47,553 bases of DNA from the NCBI GenBank assembly GCA_045594245.1, contig JAZNYG010000037.1:1-47553 (forward strand). Reading direction: 5' to 3'. Every line of letters starts with the position of its first letter. The first letter of the stretch is position 1. This document shows positions 8,182 through 18,136 of this stretch, piece after piece. This DNA is from UBA1189 sp045594245 (GTDB taxonomy: Bacteria; Bacteroidota; Bacteroidia; Bacteroidales; Bacteroidaceae). Position numbers and translations under genes: made by a program. Under the pieces are notes generated by a model. The model was given only the letters and a program-made list of their open reading frames with translations. It made no database searches and was not told the origin of the DNA.

Positions 8182-10302
8182 TCATCGATTATTCCAGAAT
8201 ACCTTCTGGCCACCAACGATATAAATTCCTGTGGGCAAGCCCTGAAGAGCGTGCTTGTAGTATACACCTTGACGCACGAGCTGGTTGCCTATGGTATATA
8301 CATTCACATAATCTGACAAAGGAACTGTCACCACCTCTTCAATGCCTGTAGCCGTGCTACGAGTCCATAAGGTAATGACCATCACCACCTGCTGACCTGA
8401 GAACTTAATCGGAAGAGTACCCTTGACAGGAGAAGGAAGCGTGACGCTATGCGAAGCCACCTTGTAGTTACCATCGCTATCCTTGCGTGGAAATACGTAT
8501 TGTGAGCTGCCATAGGTGGTGCTCCCCAATTGGGCAATGTAACCATCGGCATCATTGTAGTTGCAATAGCCCGTAAAGTCCATGGCTGTAACCTCGATGT
8601 CTTTTGGGAGGTTGATAGTATACACCTGGTTGCGTGAATACTTGATACCATCCTCCTTGCCGGTGCTGTAGCCCTTGCTTGTGGCAATGCTATACCCCCC
8701 TTGGAAGTTCCAGTTGCTATCAACACAAGTGGAAGCAGAGAGAGTAACGGCAGTGCCCTTGCCAGCATCCTCATCAATAATCGTGTAACCTTGGGGGGTG
8801 CCATCGGCCATACCTCCTTGCATGATGTCATCGACAAGACTGTTCATATACACTTCGAGCATGGTGTAACCCTCGTCATCGGTCTTGTTTCCGTCAGAGC
8901 CATCGGTGGGATTCAGTCCATGGGCACTCTCCCACTCGTCCGGCATGCCGTCACGGTCTGTATCCGTAGGACAAGGGAGGCTCTGCAACGTAGGCCAAGC
9001 ACTCCAGTCGTCGGGAGCATTGGAGGGACGATTGTCCTCCTGCGAGTTGATGATGCCGGGCAACGAGTTGAACAATCCGACACCAGTGTGACTGGCTTTG
9101 CCATACTGTGTATCGTAGACCATCATAGAGTCGACCTCATCACGCGAGAGCGACGCACCGGCATACTTGAGCACCTTCTCATAGGCAGTAGCCGCATCGT
9201 GCGTAGTGACATAGACAAAGTCCATAGGCTCGGCAAGGCGCATCGTATCTTTCACCGTCTGATTGTACAGACCATCGTTGCTGGATCCCGAGATCTGATT
9301 GTATATACCATAGGTCCAGTTGTCGGCCGTGACATTACTATGGAGCGTGTTCACATTGCCATCAACATAGAAGTCGCCCCACACATGCTTGGTGGGCTTA
9401 TATGCAGGATAGGAGGTCACATACTCAGCTGTGCGTATACCGATACCAGCAATACGCTGCTGGATGCTGGTATTGCGTTTCTCTGTAGCGGGACCGGGCT
9501 TGTAGTAGTTATTGACAATATTGACCGTCATAGCTTCGCCGCCATAGCAACCATTGCCACCCCAATTGTAGATGACATTGTTGCGCATATCCATACGCTC
9601 GTCGAGCTGTGTCGTATAGCGCGGGCCAAGGCGTGGAGTGCGGCTGCTGTGATGGGCTATGAGGTTGTGATGATACGACGCACCGCTACCACCCCAGTTG
9701 CCACCGTAGCCATGATTACCTTTGCTATGTCCGGCATTGTACATGCTCTGCGAAACGATGCACCACTGTACGGTCATGTTCTCGCATCCATATACAGAAA
9801 GGCACTCATCGACACTCCAGCTCGTGGAGCAGTGGTCGACCATAATGTCCTTCTGGTCCATACCGCCCAATCCGTCGCCCTCGTGGTAAACCACATACTT
9901 ATTGCCCAAGCGGAAGCGCATGAAGCGGATGATGACATTGCTGGCATTGATGGTAAACGGATAGTCGGCCACACAGATGCCATCGCCAGGGGCTGTCTGT
10001 CCGGCAATAGTGACATTGCCCGTAGACACAGAGAGTGCAGACTTCAGATGAATGGTTCCCGACACATCGAACACGATTGTCTTGGCGCCCTTCTGCGACA
10101 AAGCCCAACGGAGCGAACCTTCACCACTATCTTCCAGATTGGTCACATGGTATACAGCACCGCCACGGCCACCAGTCACATAACGGCCGAAGCCCTCGGC
10201 ACCAGGAAAGGCGGGTAGCTTCTCCACCTCATCGGCCCAAAGGGAAAGGGGACATAGCAGAAGAGCCAGCAGTATATTATATATATGTATATAGCGTTTC
10301 AT
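8182..10302 (-). CDS. Secreted PL1-type pectate lyase
   Basis: The 706-residue product has a signal peptide (ILLALLLCPLSLWA) and starts its mature part with LPAFPGAEGFGRYVTGGRGG, the usual N-terminus of PL1-type lyases in Bacteroidetes. The parallel beta-helix runs to about residue 390 and shows VIIRFMRFRLGN, MVDHCSTSWSVDECLSVYG and YHHNLIAHHSSRTPRLG, the last being the region that carries the catalytic Arg in this family. A thrombospondin type 3-like calcium motif (DTDRDGMPDEWE) lies near residue 447, followed by a beta-sandwich region and a tail, GNQLVRQGVYYKHALQGLP, like C-terminal sorting tails. It would cleave polygalacturonate by beta-elimination outside the cell or in the periplasm. 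It is the last gene of the PUL; a terminator stands between it and the previous gene, so its level may be set separately. Confidence 0.9.
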   Translation of the reverse strand: MKRYIHIYNILLALLLCPLSLWADEVEKLPAFPGAEGFGRYVTGGRGGAVYHVTNLEDSGEGSLRWALSQKGAKTIVFDVSGTIHLKSALSVSTGNVTIAGQTAPGDGICVADYPFTINASNVIIRFMRFRLGNKYVVYHEGDGLGGMDQKDIMVDHCSTSWSVDECLSVYGCENMTVQWCIVSQSMYNAGHSKGNHGYGGNWGGSGASYHHNLIAHHSSRTPRLGPRYTTQLDERMDMRNNVIYNWGGNGCYGGEAMTVNIVNNYYKPGPATEKRNTSIQQRIAGIGIRTAEYVTSYPAYKPTKHVWGDFYVDGNVNTLHSNVTADNWTYGIYNQISGSSNDGLYNQTVKDTMRLAEPMDFVYVTTHDAATAYEKVLKYAGASLSRDEVDSMMVYDTQYGKASHTGVGLFNSLPGIINSQEDNRPSNAPDDWSAWPTLQSLPCPTDTDRDGMPDEWESAHGLNPTDGSDGNKTDDEGYTMLEVYMNSLVDDIMQGGMADGTPQGYTIIDEDAGKGTAVTLSASTCVDSNWNFQGGYSIATSKGYSTGKEDGIKYSRNQVYTINLPKDIEVTAMDFTGYCNYNDADGYIAQLGSTTYGSSQYVFPRKDSDGNYKVASHSVTLPSPVKGTLPIKFSGQQVVMVITLWTRSTATGIEEVVTVPLSDYVNVYTIGNQLVRQGVYYKHALQGLPTGIYIVGGQKVFWNNR

Positions 10303-10325
10303 AATAGATACTGAAATAGAGAAAA

Positions 10326-10359
10326 AGAGGCTCCGACTCCTTTAAGGAGCGGAGCCTCT
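10326..10359 (-). terminator. Intrinsic terminator inside the PUL, upstream of the pectate lyase gene
   Basis: Outer stem AGAGGCTCCG / CGGAGCCTCT (10 bases) contains an inner stem CTCCT-TTA-AGGAG. On the minus strand the hairpin is followed by CTTTTTCTCTATTT, so it stops or thins transcription leaving the 903-residue gene. No clear promoter is seen in the 23 bases between it and the lyase gene. Confidence 0.8.
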
Positions 10360-10384
10360 ACCTATTCTAATGCTTAAGCAAACA

Positions 10385-13096
10385 TTACTTCACGATGAAC
10401 TTATAGCCGTTCTGCAAGTAAACACCCTTGGTAGGATGAGCTACTTGGCGACCAGTAAGATCGTAGATAGGAGCATTGAGGTCGAGCTCAGGCTGAGCGA
10501 TAGTTACATTCTCAATGCCCGAAGCGGTCTTATATTCGAAGCCGTAGAGACCGAGCTTAGAGCCGCTGCAGTAGAGATAGTATGACTTACCTGCCTCAAG
10601 CGATACGGTAGGCATTGCGCCATTATACTTCTCAGCTACCTTGTATGTGCCATCGTAGTCATTGAAGGCAACACCATCGCTGCTATAGAAGTAGAAGTTC
10701 TTGTTGGCATTCAAAGAAACAAATACGGTAAGTTCACCAGCCTCAGTAGTAGTAAAGGTGTAGAATGTACCCTCGGTTGGAACCTTATCAATACCATAGG
10801 GCTTAGGATTACCGTTATTACCCTTAACGTAACCACCTACTTCGTAGCCACCCATGTTTTCGCTGCATGTACCTACGCTCCATTCCTTAGAAGTCTCGGC
10901 CTCGGTACCGAACTTCAATGTGATACCAGGAACAGCTTCCTCTACCTGACCAGGAGTGATGGTGTACAGCGGTGAGGGGAACCATACATATTTAGGATAC
11001 TGAGTCTCAGCTGTGCGTCCGTAAGTAACCAAGATGTTACCAGTATACTCGAAGCCGTCGCCAGCGTCCCATGTGGTGATAGGATGTACGATAGGCTCGG
11101 AAGTTGCGTCACCAATCCAACGTACATAAACAGAATCCTGATCGTTAGCATCGGCAGGCAGTGTACCGGCCAGCTCATACCACTTCATGTACTCTTCGAG
11201 AGTAACCTCAGCAAACTTAGTCCATGTCAGGCTGTCAAGTGAGTACTCAAGAGTCTGTACGGTATTGGCACAGTTGTCAGTACCTACATAGGAAGAAACC
11301 TTGATATCAGCAAAGCCCTTGGTAGACATCAGCATATAGATATAGTTGAGCTTACCAGCCAACTTATCATCCTTCGGGGTACGACGTGATACGATATTCA
11401 TGCGCTGAGTAGCATCTTCCTGCTCAGCAAACTTACCGGCACGTGTCTGCATCACAGAATCCTTGTAGCTCTGAAGTTCAGAATCCCATGTAGCCACCTT
11501 CAACACAGCCTTATAAGAAGCATTGTTGTCGTAGTACATGTCAGCCTCGTAAGAAGAGAGGTTGCCATTACCAGAGAAGCCGGGGAAGTCAAATACAGAA
11601 ATGTAGTCAACAACCTCCTCGAATGTAGCCTTCAAGTTGGTCACAGTCTCAGCAATAGTGAGTGTACGTGCCAAGTTGGTAGAGCCATCTTCCCAACCCT
11701 TGAAGCTGGTCAATGTGCGATAGTAAGAGTTGTGAGCATCCAAAGTTACGGTAATCTCATCACCCTTGTAGTAAATCTCCTTCTCAGGAGTAATGGTATA
11801 GGTTACGAAGGGACATCCCTCGATAGCCACATTGATCTGTGCCTTTACCTTGAACTCATCTACATAAGCCCAAGCCGGACCAATAGGAAGAACGGTACCA
11901 GTAGGCATAGTGGTAATCTTGTCGTACTCGGCACCCATGGTATACATCGGGTTGCTCTTCAAGATGCTATAGTCACCGCTGATGGGAGAAGCGAAAGTCT
12001 CGGTCTCACCCCAAGTAAGGTTAACGTCAGCAGCGGTATAGTTACCTAAGGTATCAGCATAGAGCCATGTGTGCTCACCTGTCTCAGCATCCTTGATGTT
12101 ACCAGCGGTCCAATCGCTGTATCCATCAATTACATTGTTCTTACCAATCACCATACCGTATGCTGCGCTCAGGATCTTGGGTTTACGAGTACCGGTAGAG
12201 TCTACAGTAACGTACTGGCTCTCGAAAGTAGGCACAGCCAAAACATTGTTGTTGATGAAGTACTTACTCTGGGGACCAAGGTAGTTGCCAGGATTGAGCA
12301 ACTGGAATGGCTGAGCAGCGCCACCAGCACCAATAGCTACAATATTGTTCTCAAAGATGAAGTCTGTATTGATACCCAAACCTGTGGGGTCGGTAATGTA
12401 GCTCATCTGGAAGAGGTACTTACAGTAGGGCATATCGAAGAATACGTTATCCTTGATGGTCACATACTTGGGAGTCTGTCCGAAATAAATCAACGGCCAG
12501 TTGTTGCCCTCAGTAATCATATTCTTGTGCACCTTACAGTCAGACATCTCGAAGTAATTGATGATGCTACCATCCTTGTAGTCGCCTTCTGCATCGAGAA
12601 TGCCATCGTTATCAGTATCGATAGAATCCTTGGCAGGAACAGAACGATAGAATGAACGGGCAATGTTTGTAATCTCACAATTCTTTACCACGAAAGAGTC
12701 GATAGGACAGTACACCTTATTCCAGTAGAAAATCTGACCTGAAGTAGCGGTATTACCAGAACGATACTGCAAGCTGATGTTGCTGAAGAAAAGGCTCAGG
12801 TCATTGTTGTCCTGCATAGCCTGACCATTGATACCAGCCTGCAACTGAGGCATCTGATCATATTCGGTCTTGTTACTTGTAACGACAATCTTACCGCCAG
12901 TAGGTATATCTACCTGTCCGATGTTTACAACACCTTCCCAATCACAGATGATGGTGTTACGGTTACCTGCACCTTCAAGACTGTTCCATGCCTCGACGAA
13001 CGACTTCTTGTCTGTAACCGTCTTCGTCCAGTCAGCATAAGCAGTAAAAGGTACACACAACGCAAGTGCTAACGCACATAATGTACTTTTTTTCAT
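10385..13096 (-). CDS. Secreted beta-helix-like protein of a pectin PUL (DUF4957/DUF5123 type)
   Basis: The 903-residue product has a signal peptide (MKKSTLCALALALCVPFTAYA). Residues about 25-420 carry repeats of the type FVVKNCEITNI, YFEMSDCKVHKNM, YVTIKDNVFFDM, FIFENNIVAI and YFINNNVLAV, the regular coils of a right-handed beta-helix, as in the DUF4957/DUF5123 proteins often coded beside pectate lyases. A DTDNDGILDAEGD calcium-like motif is near residue 160. A beta domain with YYRTLTSFKGWEDGSTN is near 460, a sandwich region follows, and the end is IYDLTGRQVAHPTKGVYLQN, a sorting-tail-like element typical of Prevotella and related genera. No catalytic residues of a known lyase family were recognised; it may be a lyase-like enzyme or a glycan-binding protein. 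It follows a SusD gene by 67 bases and is closed by the hairpin at 10326. Confidence 0.7.
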   Translation of the reverse strand: MKKSTLCALALALCVPFTAYADWTKTVTDKKSFVEAWNSLEGAGNRNTIICDWEGVVNIGQVDIPTGGKIVVTSNKTEYDQMPQLQAGINGQAMQDNNDLSLFFSNISLQYRSGNTATSGQIFYWNKVYCPIDSFVVKNCEITNIARSFYRSVPAKDSIDTDNDGILDAEGDYKDGSIINYFEMSDCKVHKNMITEGNNWPLIYFGQTPKYVTIKDNVFFDMPYCKYLFQMSYITDPTGLGINTDFIFENNIVAIGAGGAAQPFQLLNPGNYLGPQSKYFINNNVLAVPTFESQYVTVDSTGTRKPKILSAAYGMVIGKNNVIDGYSDWTAGNIKDAETGEHTWLYADTLGNYTAADVNLTWGETETFASPISGDYSILKSNPMYTMGAEYDKITTMPTGTVLPIGPAWAYVDEFKVKAQINVAIEGCPFVTYTITPEKEIYYKGDEITVTLDAHNSYYRTLTSFKGWEDGSTNLARTLTIAETVTNLKATFEEVVDYISVFDFPGFSGNGNLSSYEADMYYDNNASYKAVLKVATWDSELQSYKDSVMQTRAGKFAEQEDATQRMNIVSRRTPKDDKLAGKLNYIYMLMSTKGFADIKVSSYVGTDNCANTVQTLEYSLDSLTWTKFAEVTLEEYMKWYELAGTLPADANDQDSVYVRWIGDATSEPIVHPITTWDAGDGFEYTGNILVTYGRTAETQYPKYVWFPSPLYTITPGQVEEAVPGITLKFGTEAETSKEWSVGTCSENMGGYEVGGYVKGNNGNPKPYGIDKVPTEGTFYTFTTTEAGELTVFVSLNANKNFYFYSSDGVAFNDYDGTYKVAEKYNGAMPTVSLEAGKSYYLYCSGSKLGLYGFEYKTASGIENVTIAQPELDLNAPIYDLTGRQVAHPTKGVYLQNGYKFIVK

Positions 13097-13163
13097 AACT
13101 GATGAGTTTTTAGTTATACATATAAAAAATTAAATCACTTTTCTCTCTCATGTTCCATACCTG

Positions 13164-14963
13164 CTATTTCTCCAAGTTCCACTGGATGAAATAGCCGTTT
13201 TGAATGGCAGCTCTTACCTTGCCATCCTTACCTGAAGCTGCATACTTGGGAGCTACACGGTCGGCCACGATATCGGGGTCCTTACCATAACGCTCGGCCA
13301 TCTTGCATAGATAACTGTACGACTTACCCTCGGCTACATACTCCAGCAGGTGCTCATCGGCAATTGCCAAGTCATAGGCTTTGATGCGTTCTGCTTCGTT
13401 GGCATACTCCTCGGGAGACTTCAAATCATGATGTGTGCCACGGGCACTGCCAGCGATACCGTTGTTACCATATCCACCGGCTTCGCCAAACCAAGTGATA
13501 TACTCGGGTGCCCAGCCCTCGGGCATAGTTTCGCCAGCTGCATAGCTGGGACGCTCTGCAAATTCCTCGGTCAGTCCACCATTGAGCAGGGCACGGGCCT
13601 GACGCCAATTTCCCAAGTGATTCTCGGCCTCGGCCAAAAGGAAATGGAAATCATGGCCACGGAAAGTAACGATAGTAGGCTGAATCTCGAAGATGTTGGT
13701 ACGCAGATACTGGAAGTCACGGGCATCGCCATCGTAATAATAATAGTATTTGGTAAGTGCCTCTTCGCCACCCAACGTATTCATCACCATCTTCTGAGTC
13801 AGTCCACGGATATCGGTCTCTGCATATAGACTCTTGCCATATTCAGAGGGCTTCAGGAAGTAGCCTTCACCACGCCCAGGCCATGTGGGACAGAAATACT
13901 GAACGAGACGATTTCTTTGATGATTGTCATAATCATACATAATGCCACTAACCAACTGGAATTTTTGTCCTACCTGTTCGCTGGCAAAAATCTTATAATA
14001 CACACGGCTCATATCGCTCTGTAACCGAATACCGATCTGATATACACCGTCGCGCTCGTCCTCCTCGTCATTCTCTGTATCGGGTGCATCATTGACACCG
14101 GGTACTTTTATCATACCCGTATGTACTCCATACATATATTGTAGCAGCATATCGCGTATCAACAGCCATTCTGCCTTGGCTGCCTCCTCGCTCAAATAGT
14201 TGCAACGCCATGAGCCCAGCTCAGCACGCAACAGCACATAAGGAGGAGTCAGGTATTGCCAATAACCGTACTGCGCTTCATCTTCCATCTCCTCATCGAG
14301 CCATGCCACCCAGTTCATGACAATATCGCTATCAATCTGGACGCCATCGACTACGATACCATTCTCCAGCAGAGAGATACACTTCTCGGTAAGTTCCTGC
14401 ATGGTGCATTTGGTAAAGATTTCTGTATTATCGAGTTCTACCAATTCCGTCAAGGCATCATCGAACCAATAAGCCTCACCATAGATACGGCCAAGCATGT
14501 AATATGCCCAAACCTTAATACGAATGGTGCTGCTGAGCAAAGCGATGAAGTTGGTCTCAGACTTTTCACTCATACTGTTCTGAATGCGTTTGTGGTACTC
14601 ATCCATCTTGTGTATGTAGTCGTTGCAAGCGATGACTATAGCATAGTAGCAGGTAGGATCAGCATATTCGTTGCCATCAGTGCTTTCATAATTATAAATA
14701 TTCTGCAAGGGGACAGGGGCATTGCCTGTAATCTCCAGCACATTGGCACGCGTATCGGTCAGGAAGATAGAGTGATCGCCTGCATCCTGCATTCTGGTGT
14801 AGATACCGAGAAAACCTTTATACATCTCATCATCCTTCGATATATAATCATCCGTGTTGATGATATTATTAGGATCGGTCTGGAAGAAATCGTCACACGA
14901 CTGCAGCATAAGTGCACCAAAGACACTCATTACTGACAATAGGTATATATTTATTCGTTTCAT
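13164..14963 (-). CDS. SusD/RagB-family glycan-binding lipoprotein (second pair)
   Basis: The 599-residue product starts MKRINIYLLSVMSVFGALMLQSC; the lipobox LQSC gives lipidated Cys23. Then DDFFQTDPNNIINTDDYISKDDEMYKGFLGIYTRM is the standard SusD N-terminus. Helices with the TPR-like pattern follow (YYAIVIACNDYIHKM, IRIKVWAYYMLGRIYGEAYWFDDAL), and RGHDFHFLLAEAENHLGNWRQARALLNGG is the family C-terminal domain signature near residue 430-460. SusD proteins sit on the cell surface as a lid on the SusC channel and capture oligosaccharides. It directly follows a SusC gene, seven bases apart, and must be its partner. It is only distantly like the SusD-type protein at 21772. Confidence 0.93.
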   Translation of the reverse strand: MKRINIYLLSVMSVFGALMLQSCDDFFQTDPNNIINTDDYISKDDEMYKGFLGIYTRMQDAGDHSIFLTDTRANVLEITGNAPVPLQNIYNYESTDGNEYADPTCYYAIVIACNDYIHKMDEYHKRIQNSMSEKSETNFIALLSSTIRIKVWAYYMLGRIYGEAYWFDDALTELVELDNTEIFTKCTMQELTEKCISLLENGIVVDGVQIDSDIVMNWVAWLDEEMEDEAQYGYWQYLTPPYVLLRAELGSWRCNYLSEEAAKAEWLLIRDMLLQYMYGVHTGMIKVPGVNDAPDTENDEEDERDGVYQIGIRLQSDMSRVYYKIFASEQVGQKFQLVSGIMYDYDNHQRNRLVQYFCPTWPGRGEGYFLKPSEYGKSLYAETDIRGLTQKMVMNTLGGEEALTKYYYYYDGDARDFQYLRTNIFEIQPTIVTFRGHDFHFLLAEAENHLGNWRQARALLNGGLTEEFAERPSYAAGETMPEGWAPEYITWFGEAGGYGNNGIAGSARGTHHDLKSPEEYANEAERIKAYDLAIADEHLLEYVAEGKSYSYLCKMAERYGKDPDIVADRVAPKYAASGKDGKVRAAIQNGYFIQWNLEK

Positions 14964-14970
14964 ATCCGCA

Positions 14971-17900
14971 TTAGAAGTTTAAGTTGAACCCCATTTTTAC
15001 AGTCACCGGCATAGCAAACTTGGCATAATCAAAACCGCGCAAACTCTCATCATATGAGTAGGCAAACTCAGGATCAGAGCCCAAATAATCGGTCAATGTG
15101 AAGAGATTCTCTCCTGCCAAATAGATAGATCCTGAACGTACGAGTGAGAAAAGGTTATCAAAATGATAAGCCACTTTCAGACTGCGCAGCTTCAGGTAAT
15201 CGGCATCCTCAATCCAACGGTCTGAGAAGAGATTATTTCCTGATGGGTCACCATAAGCTGCACGTGGAAGTTTGGCCTCCTGTCCCTCAACCTGCCAACG
15301 ATTGAGTACGGCAGTAGATTGATTATAGAAGTTGTCCATCGACTCCAACTCACGACGAGTAGCATTGTATGCTCTATTACCTATTGAGTAGGCAAAGTCA
15401 GCTTGGAGTGACACCTTTTTGAAGCGAAGCATGGTATTAAACCCTCCAAAGAAGTCGGGCTGTGCCGAACCGAGGTTCACCTTATCCTTGTCATCAATTA
15501 TCTTATCATCGTTCTGGTCGATGAATATCACATCACCAGCTTGATACTTGGTGCCATACTTGTTGGTCAAGCCTACTTGTGCTGCCTCTTCGCTTGTTGC
15601 ATAAATGCCAGCCGTCTGATAGCCATAGTATTGATAAGGCGATGCGCCCACTTGCATACGCACTTGTGCGTCATCATTATTATAATCGGTGTAGGTGAAT
15701 ACATGCTCTGTCTGCTTGTCACCCAGTGACTCTACCCTATTTCTAACAATGGCAGTATTGGCAGAAATCACCCAATCAAAGTTCTTGGTATGCACGGGAT
15801 TGATACGTACTGATGCCTCCAAGCCCTTGCCTGAAATTTCTCCACGGTTGTCGTAATATACCGTTGAACCATATACCTCAGAGATGTCGCTATTGAGCAA
15901 TAGGTCATAAGAATTATTGGCAAACAAGTTGACACCAGCGCCCAACTTACCTTCAAACATGGAGAGTTCGAGTCCTAAGTCTATTTGTTTGGTCTTTTCC
16001 CATTCCAATCGTCCGTTGGGGACATTAGAACGGTTGATTGTACCAAGGTTCAAGAAATTCTTGTTCAGGTAGTAGTTCTTGGCATAGTTCGATGAGAAAC
16101 GGCTGTTACCTGTCATGCTTGCCTCCAACGAAAGATTAAGCATATTGAAGCAGTTGGGCAAGACACCCGTATTTGCCGCCATAAATGTAACCCCAGCAAA
16201 TGGGAACACACCAAAGCGAGGTGCATCAACACCTGAAACGCTCGTTCCATCAATAGAGACTCCCGCTGACGTACGAACCAAATGATTGTATGTATAGTCT
16301 GCACGTAACAGATAACTAAGATAGTTCCAAGCGATATTGTCACCATCAATAACCTTCTCGTCTTGTGTCTTATCCAATGTCTTATAAAAGTCATTTGCCG
16401 TATTATATCCGGAAGCGTAGTCGTACTCGATGTTCTTCATCATCATACGGGCTGAAGCCAGTGCGCTGACTTTATGTACTGAATTGAAGGTACGATTATA
16501 ATCACCACTCAGTGAGAAGTAATTGTTGAGTTGGCGACTTACACCCATAGACACCTTATTACGACCGGTGCCATACACCTGAGGAGTGATTGCCTGATTG
16601 GTTACTCCTGGCACAAACAGGGTCTCTTCTGTATAGTTGTAGTAAAGACTATACAATCCTGTAAATTTAAGATAACTGTTGGCACGGTAGTTGAGACCGA
16701 TACGCATATTCACGTCATAAATCTTATCCTTAGCCTCCAGAGTATTGACAATCGCCAAAGGATTGCTCACGTTGTCATAAGCAAAATTAGGATTGCTACT
16801 TACATTCCAGCCGTTATATGTGGCATATTGGTCAAGTAGCGAACCATCGTCCTGTTTCTTGTAAGGGCTGATCAGCGGCATTGCATTATAGGCTGCTAAC
16901 ATCGGGTTAGTTTCAAGTGCCATGCCTTGATTTTGAAGGTCACTGGTCACATAAGCCAAACTGACATTGGTAAAGATATCCACATTACGGCTCACCAAGA
17001 CATTAGAACCTATCAACGTATGGAAACGGTCATTGCCCGTATTGCGTATGGTGCCATCATCCTTGGTGTATCCAAAAGAGATGTTATACTTGGCAATCTC
17101 GTCACCTCCCTCTACACGGAACACATTCTCGGTAGAAAAAGCCGTATGCTGAATCTCGTCAGACCAATTGGTGTTTTCATTGAAAAGATAGGAATAATAG
17201 TTTTTCTCGTTCTGCAGGAAAGGATAGTCAATCATCAAGTTGGTCATATTGGAATAGCGGGTCATACCAATATCCTGCAAGTAACGACGATACTGGGCAG
17301 AATTCATTACAGGGAATGAACGCTGGGATAGATTCAGTCCATACTGTCCACTATATGAAATACGAGTATCCAGATTATCCGATGTAGGCTGAGCCGTTTC
17401 AATGAGAATGACCCCATTGGAAGCCAACGAACCATACATAGCAGCATCGGCCCCTTTCAATACGGATATACTCTTTATATCTCTGGGGCTATAGGCGAAA
17501 AGCACATCACGCGAATAGCCATTGATAACACCCGATACACCCTGATTGGTCAGATATGGGATACCATTGATTACAATCAACGGATTATTCTCAGCTACCA
17601 TGCTATGCACACCACGGATATTCATATAAGCGCCTTCTCCTGGAAGACCACTCTTTTCAATCACGCGTAATCCAGCAAAGCCATTATGAGCGGCTGCACT
17701 CACGGAAAGTTCGTCAGAGAAGTCCTTGTTCTCCAATGTTGCCGCAGAAGCCGACTTCTCATTGGCCGCTACCTCACCATAAGGAGTAACGAGATTACCT
17801 GCATAAAAGAACTCATTCTCTGGCACCAACATTATATAAAATGATTGGTCCTTCGACTGCTTGGCAAGATAGTCTAAAGGCAACTCCTGAGCATAATAGC

Positions 17901-18123
17901 CATCGGCCTTAATCTGCAGATTTGCCAGCTTGGCATCAGTCTCAAACTTGAAGAATCCCTTGTCGTCAGTGACTACATGAATATCGTGCTCGGGGACAGA
18001 GACCATAGCGCCTACTACCGGTCGATTGTCTGTTCCCTTGACCTGTGTACTCACCACATAACGCTGAGCCGACATGCCAAGTGCAATGCCACAAGTCGCT
18101 AAAAATATACTTAACCTCTTCAT
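14971..18123 (-). CDS. SusC/RagA-family TonB-dependent transporter (second pair)
   Basis: From ATG 18123 (MKRLSIFLATCGIALGMSAQ signal peptide) the product has 1050 residues; the frame is open to a GTG 12 bases upstream, but the signal peptide fits the ATG. A carboxypeptidase-regulatory-like domain occupies about 20-95, a plug domain about 110-240 with MNIRGVHSM, NPLIVINGIPYL and ISVLKGADAAMYGSLASNGVI, the classic SusC plug motif, and the rest is a 22-strand barrel with FFGGFNTMLRFKKVSLQADF and a final aromatic end, KMGFNLNF. It imports oligosaccharides across the outer membrane using TonB energy. It is transcribed after FAS1 genes and before its SusD partner. The N-terminal domain is poorly conserved relative to the paralogue at 23359, so the two probably take different glycan fragments. 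Confidence 0.93.
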   Translation of the reverse strand: MKRLSIFLATCGIALGMSAQRYVVSTQVKGTDNRPVVGAMVSVPEHDIHVVTDDKGFFKFETDAKLANLQIKADGYYAQELPLDYLAKQSKDQSFYIMLVPENEFFYAGNLVTPYGEVAANEKSASAATLENKDFSDELSVSAAAHNGFAGLRVIEKSGLPGEGAYMNIRGVHSMVAENNPLIVINGIPYLTNQGVSGVINGYSRDVLFAYSPRDIKSISVLKGADAAMYGSLASNGVILIETAQPTSDNLDTRISYSGQYGLNLSQRSFPVMNSAQYRRYLQDIGMTRYSNMTNLMIDYPFLQNEKNYYSYLFNENTNWSDEIQHTAFSTENVFRVEGGDEIAKYNISFGYTKDDGTIRNTGNDRFHTLIGSNVLVSRNVDIFTNVSLAYVTSDLQNQGMALETNPMLAAYNAMPLISPYKKQDDGSLLDQYATYNGWNVSSNPNFAYDNVSNPLAIVNTLEAKDKIYDVNMRIGLNYRANSYLKFTGLYSLYYNYTEETLFVPGVTNQAITPQVYGTGRNKVSMGVSRQLNNYFSLSGDYNRTFNSVHKVSALASARMMMKNIEYDYASGYNTANDFYKTLDKTQDEKVIDGDNIAWNYLSYLLRADYTYNHLVRTSAGVSIDGTSVSGVDAPRFGVFPFAGVTFMAANTGVLPNCFNMLNLSLEASMTGNSRFSSNYAKNYYLNKNFLNLGTINRSNVPNGRLEWEKTKQIDLGLELSMFEGKLGAGVNLFANNSYDLLLNSDISEVYGSTVYYDNRGEISGKGLEASVRINPVHTKNFDWVISANTAIVRNRVESLGDKQTEHVFTYTDYNNDDAQVRMQVGASPYQYYGYQTAGIYATSEEAAQVGLTNKYGTKYQAGDVIFIDQNDDKIIDDKDKVNLGSAQPDFFGGFNTMLRFKKVSLQADFAYSIGNRAYNATRRELESMDNFYNQSTAVLNRWQVEGQEAKLPRAAYGDPSGNNLFSDRWIEDADYLKLRSLKVAYHFDNLFSLVRSGSIYLAGENLFTLTDYLGSDPEFAYSYDESLRGFDYAKFAMPVTVKMGFNLNF

Positions 18124-18136
18124 AGAATACAACACA

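Noticed and set aside
8701..10218. A 505-codon open frame on the plus strand across the pectate lyase gene
   Set aside because: It is the antisense shadow of a lyase with clear family motifs, and lacks a start region or recognisable domain.
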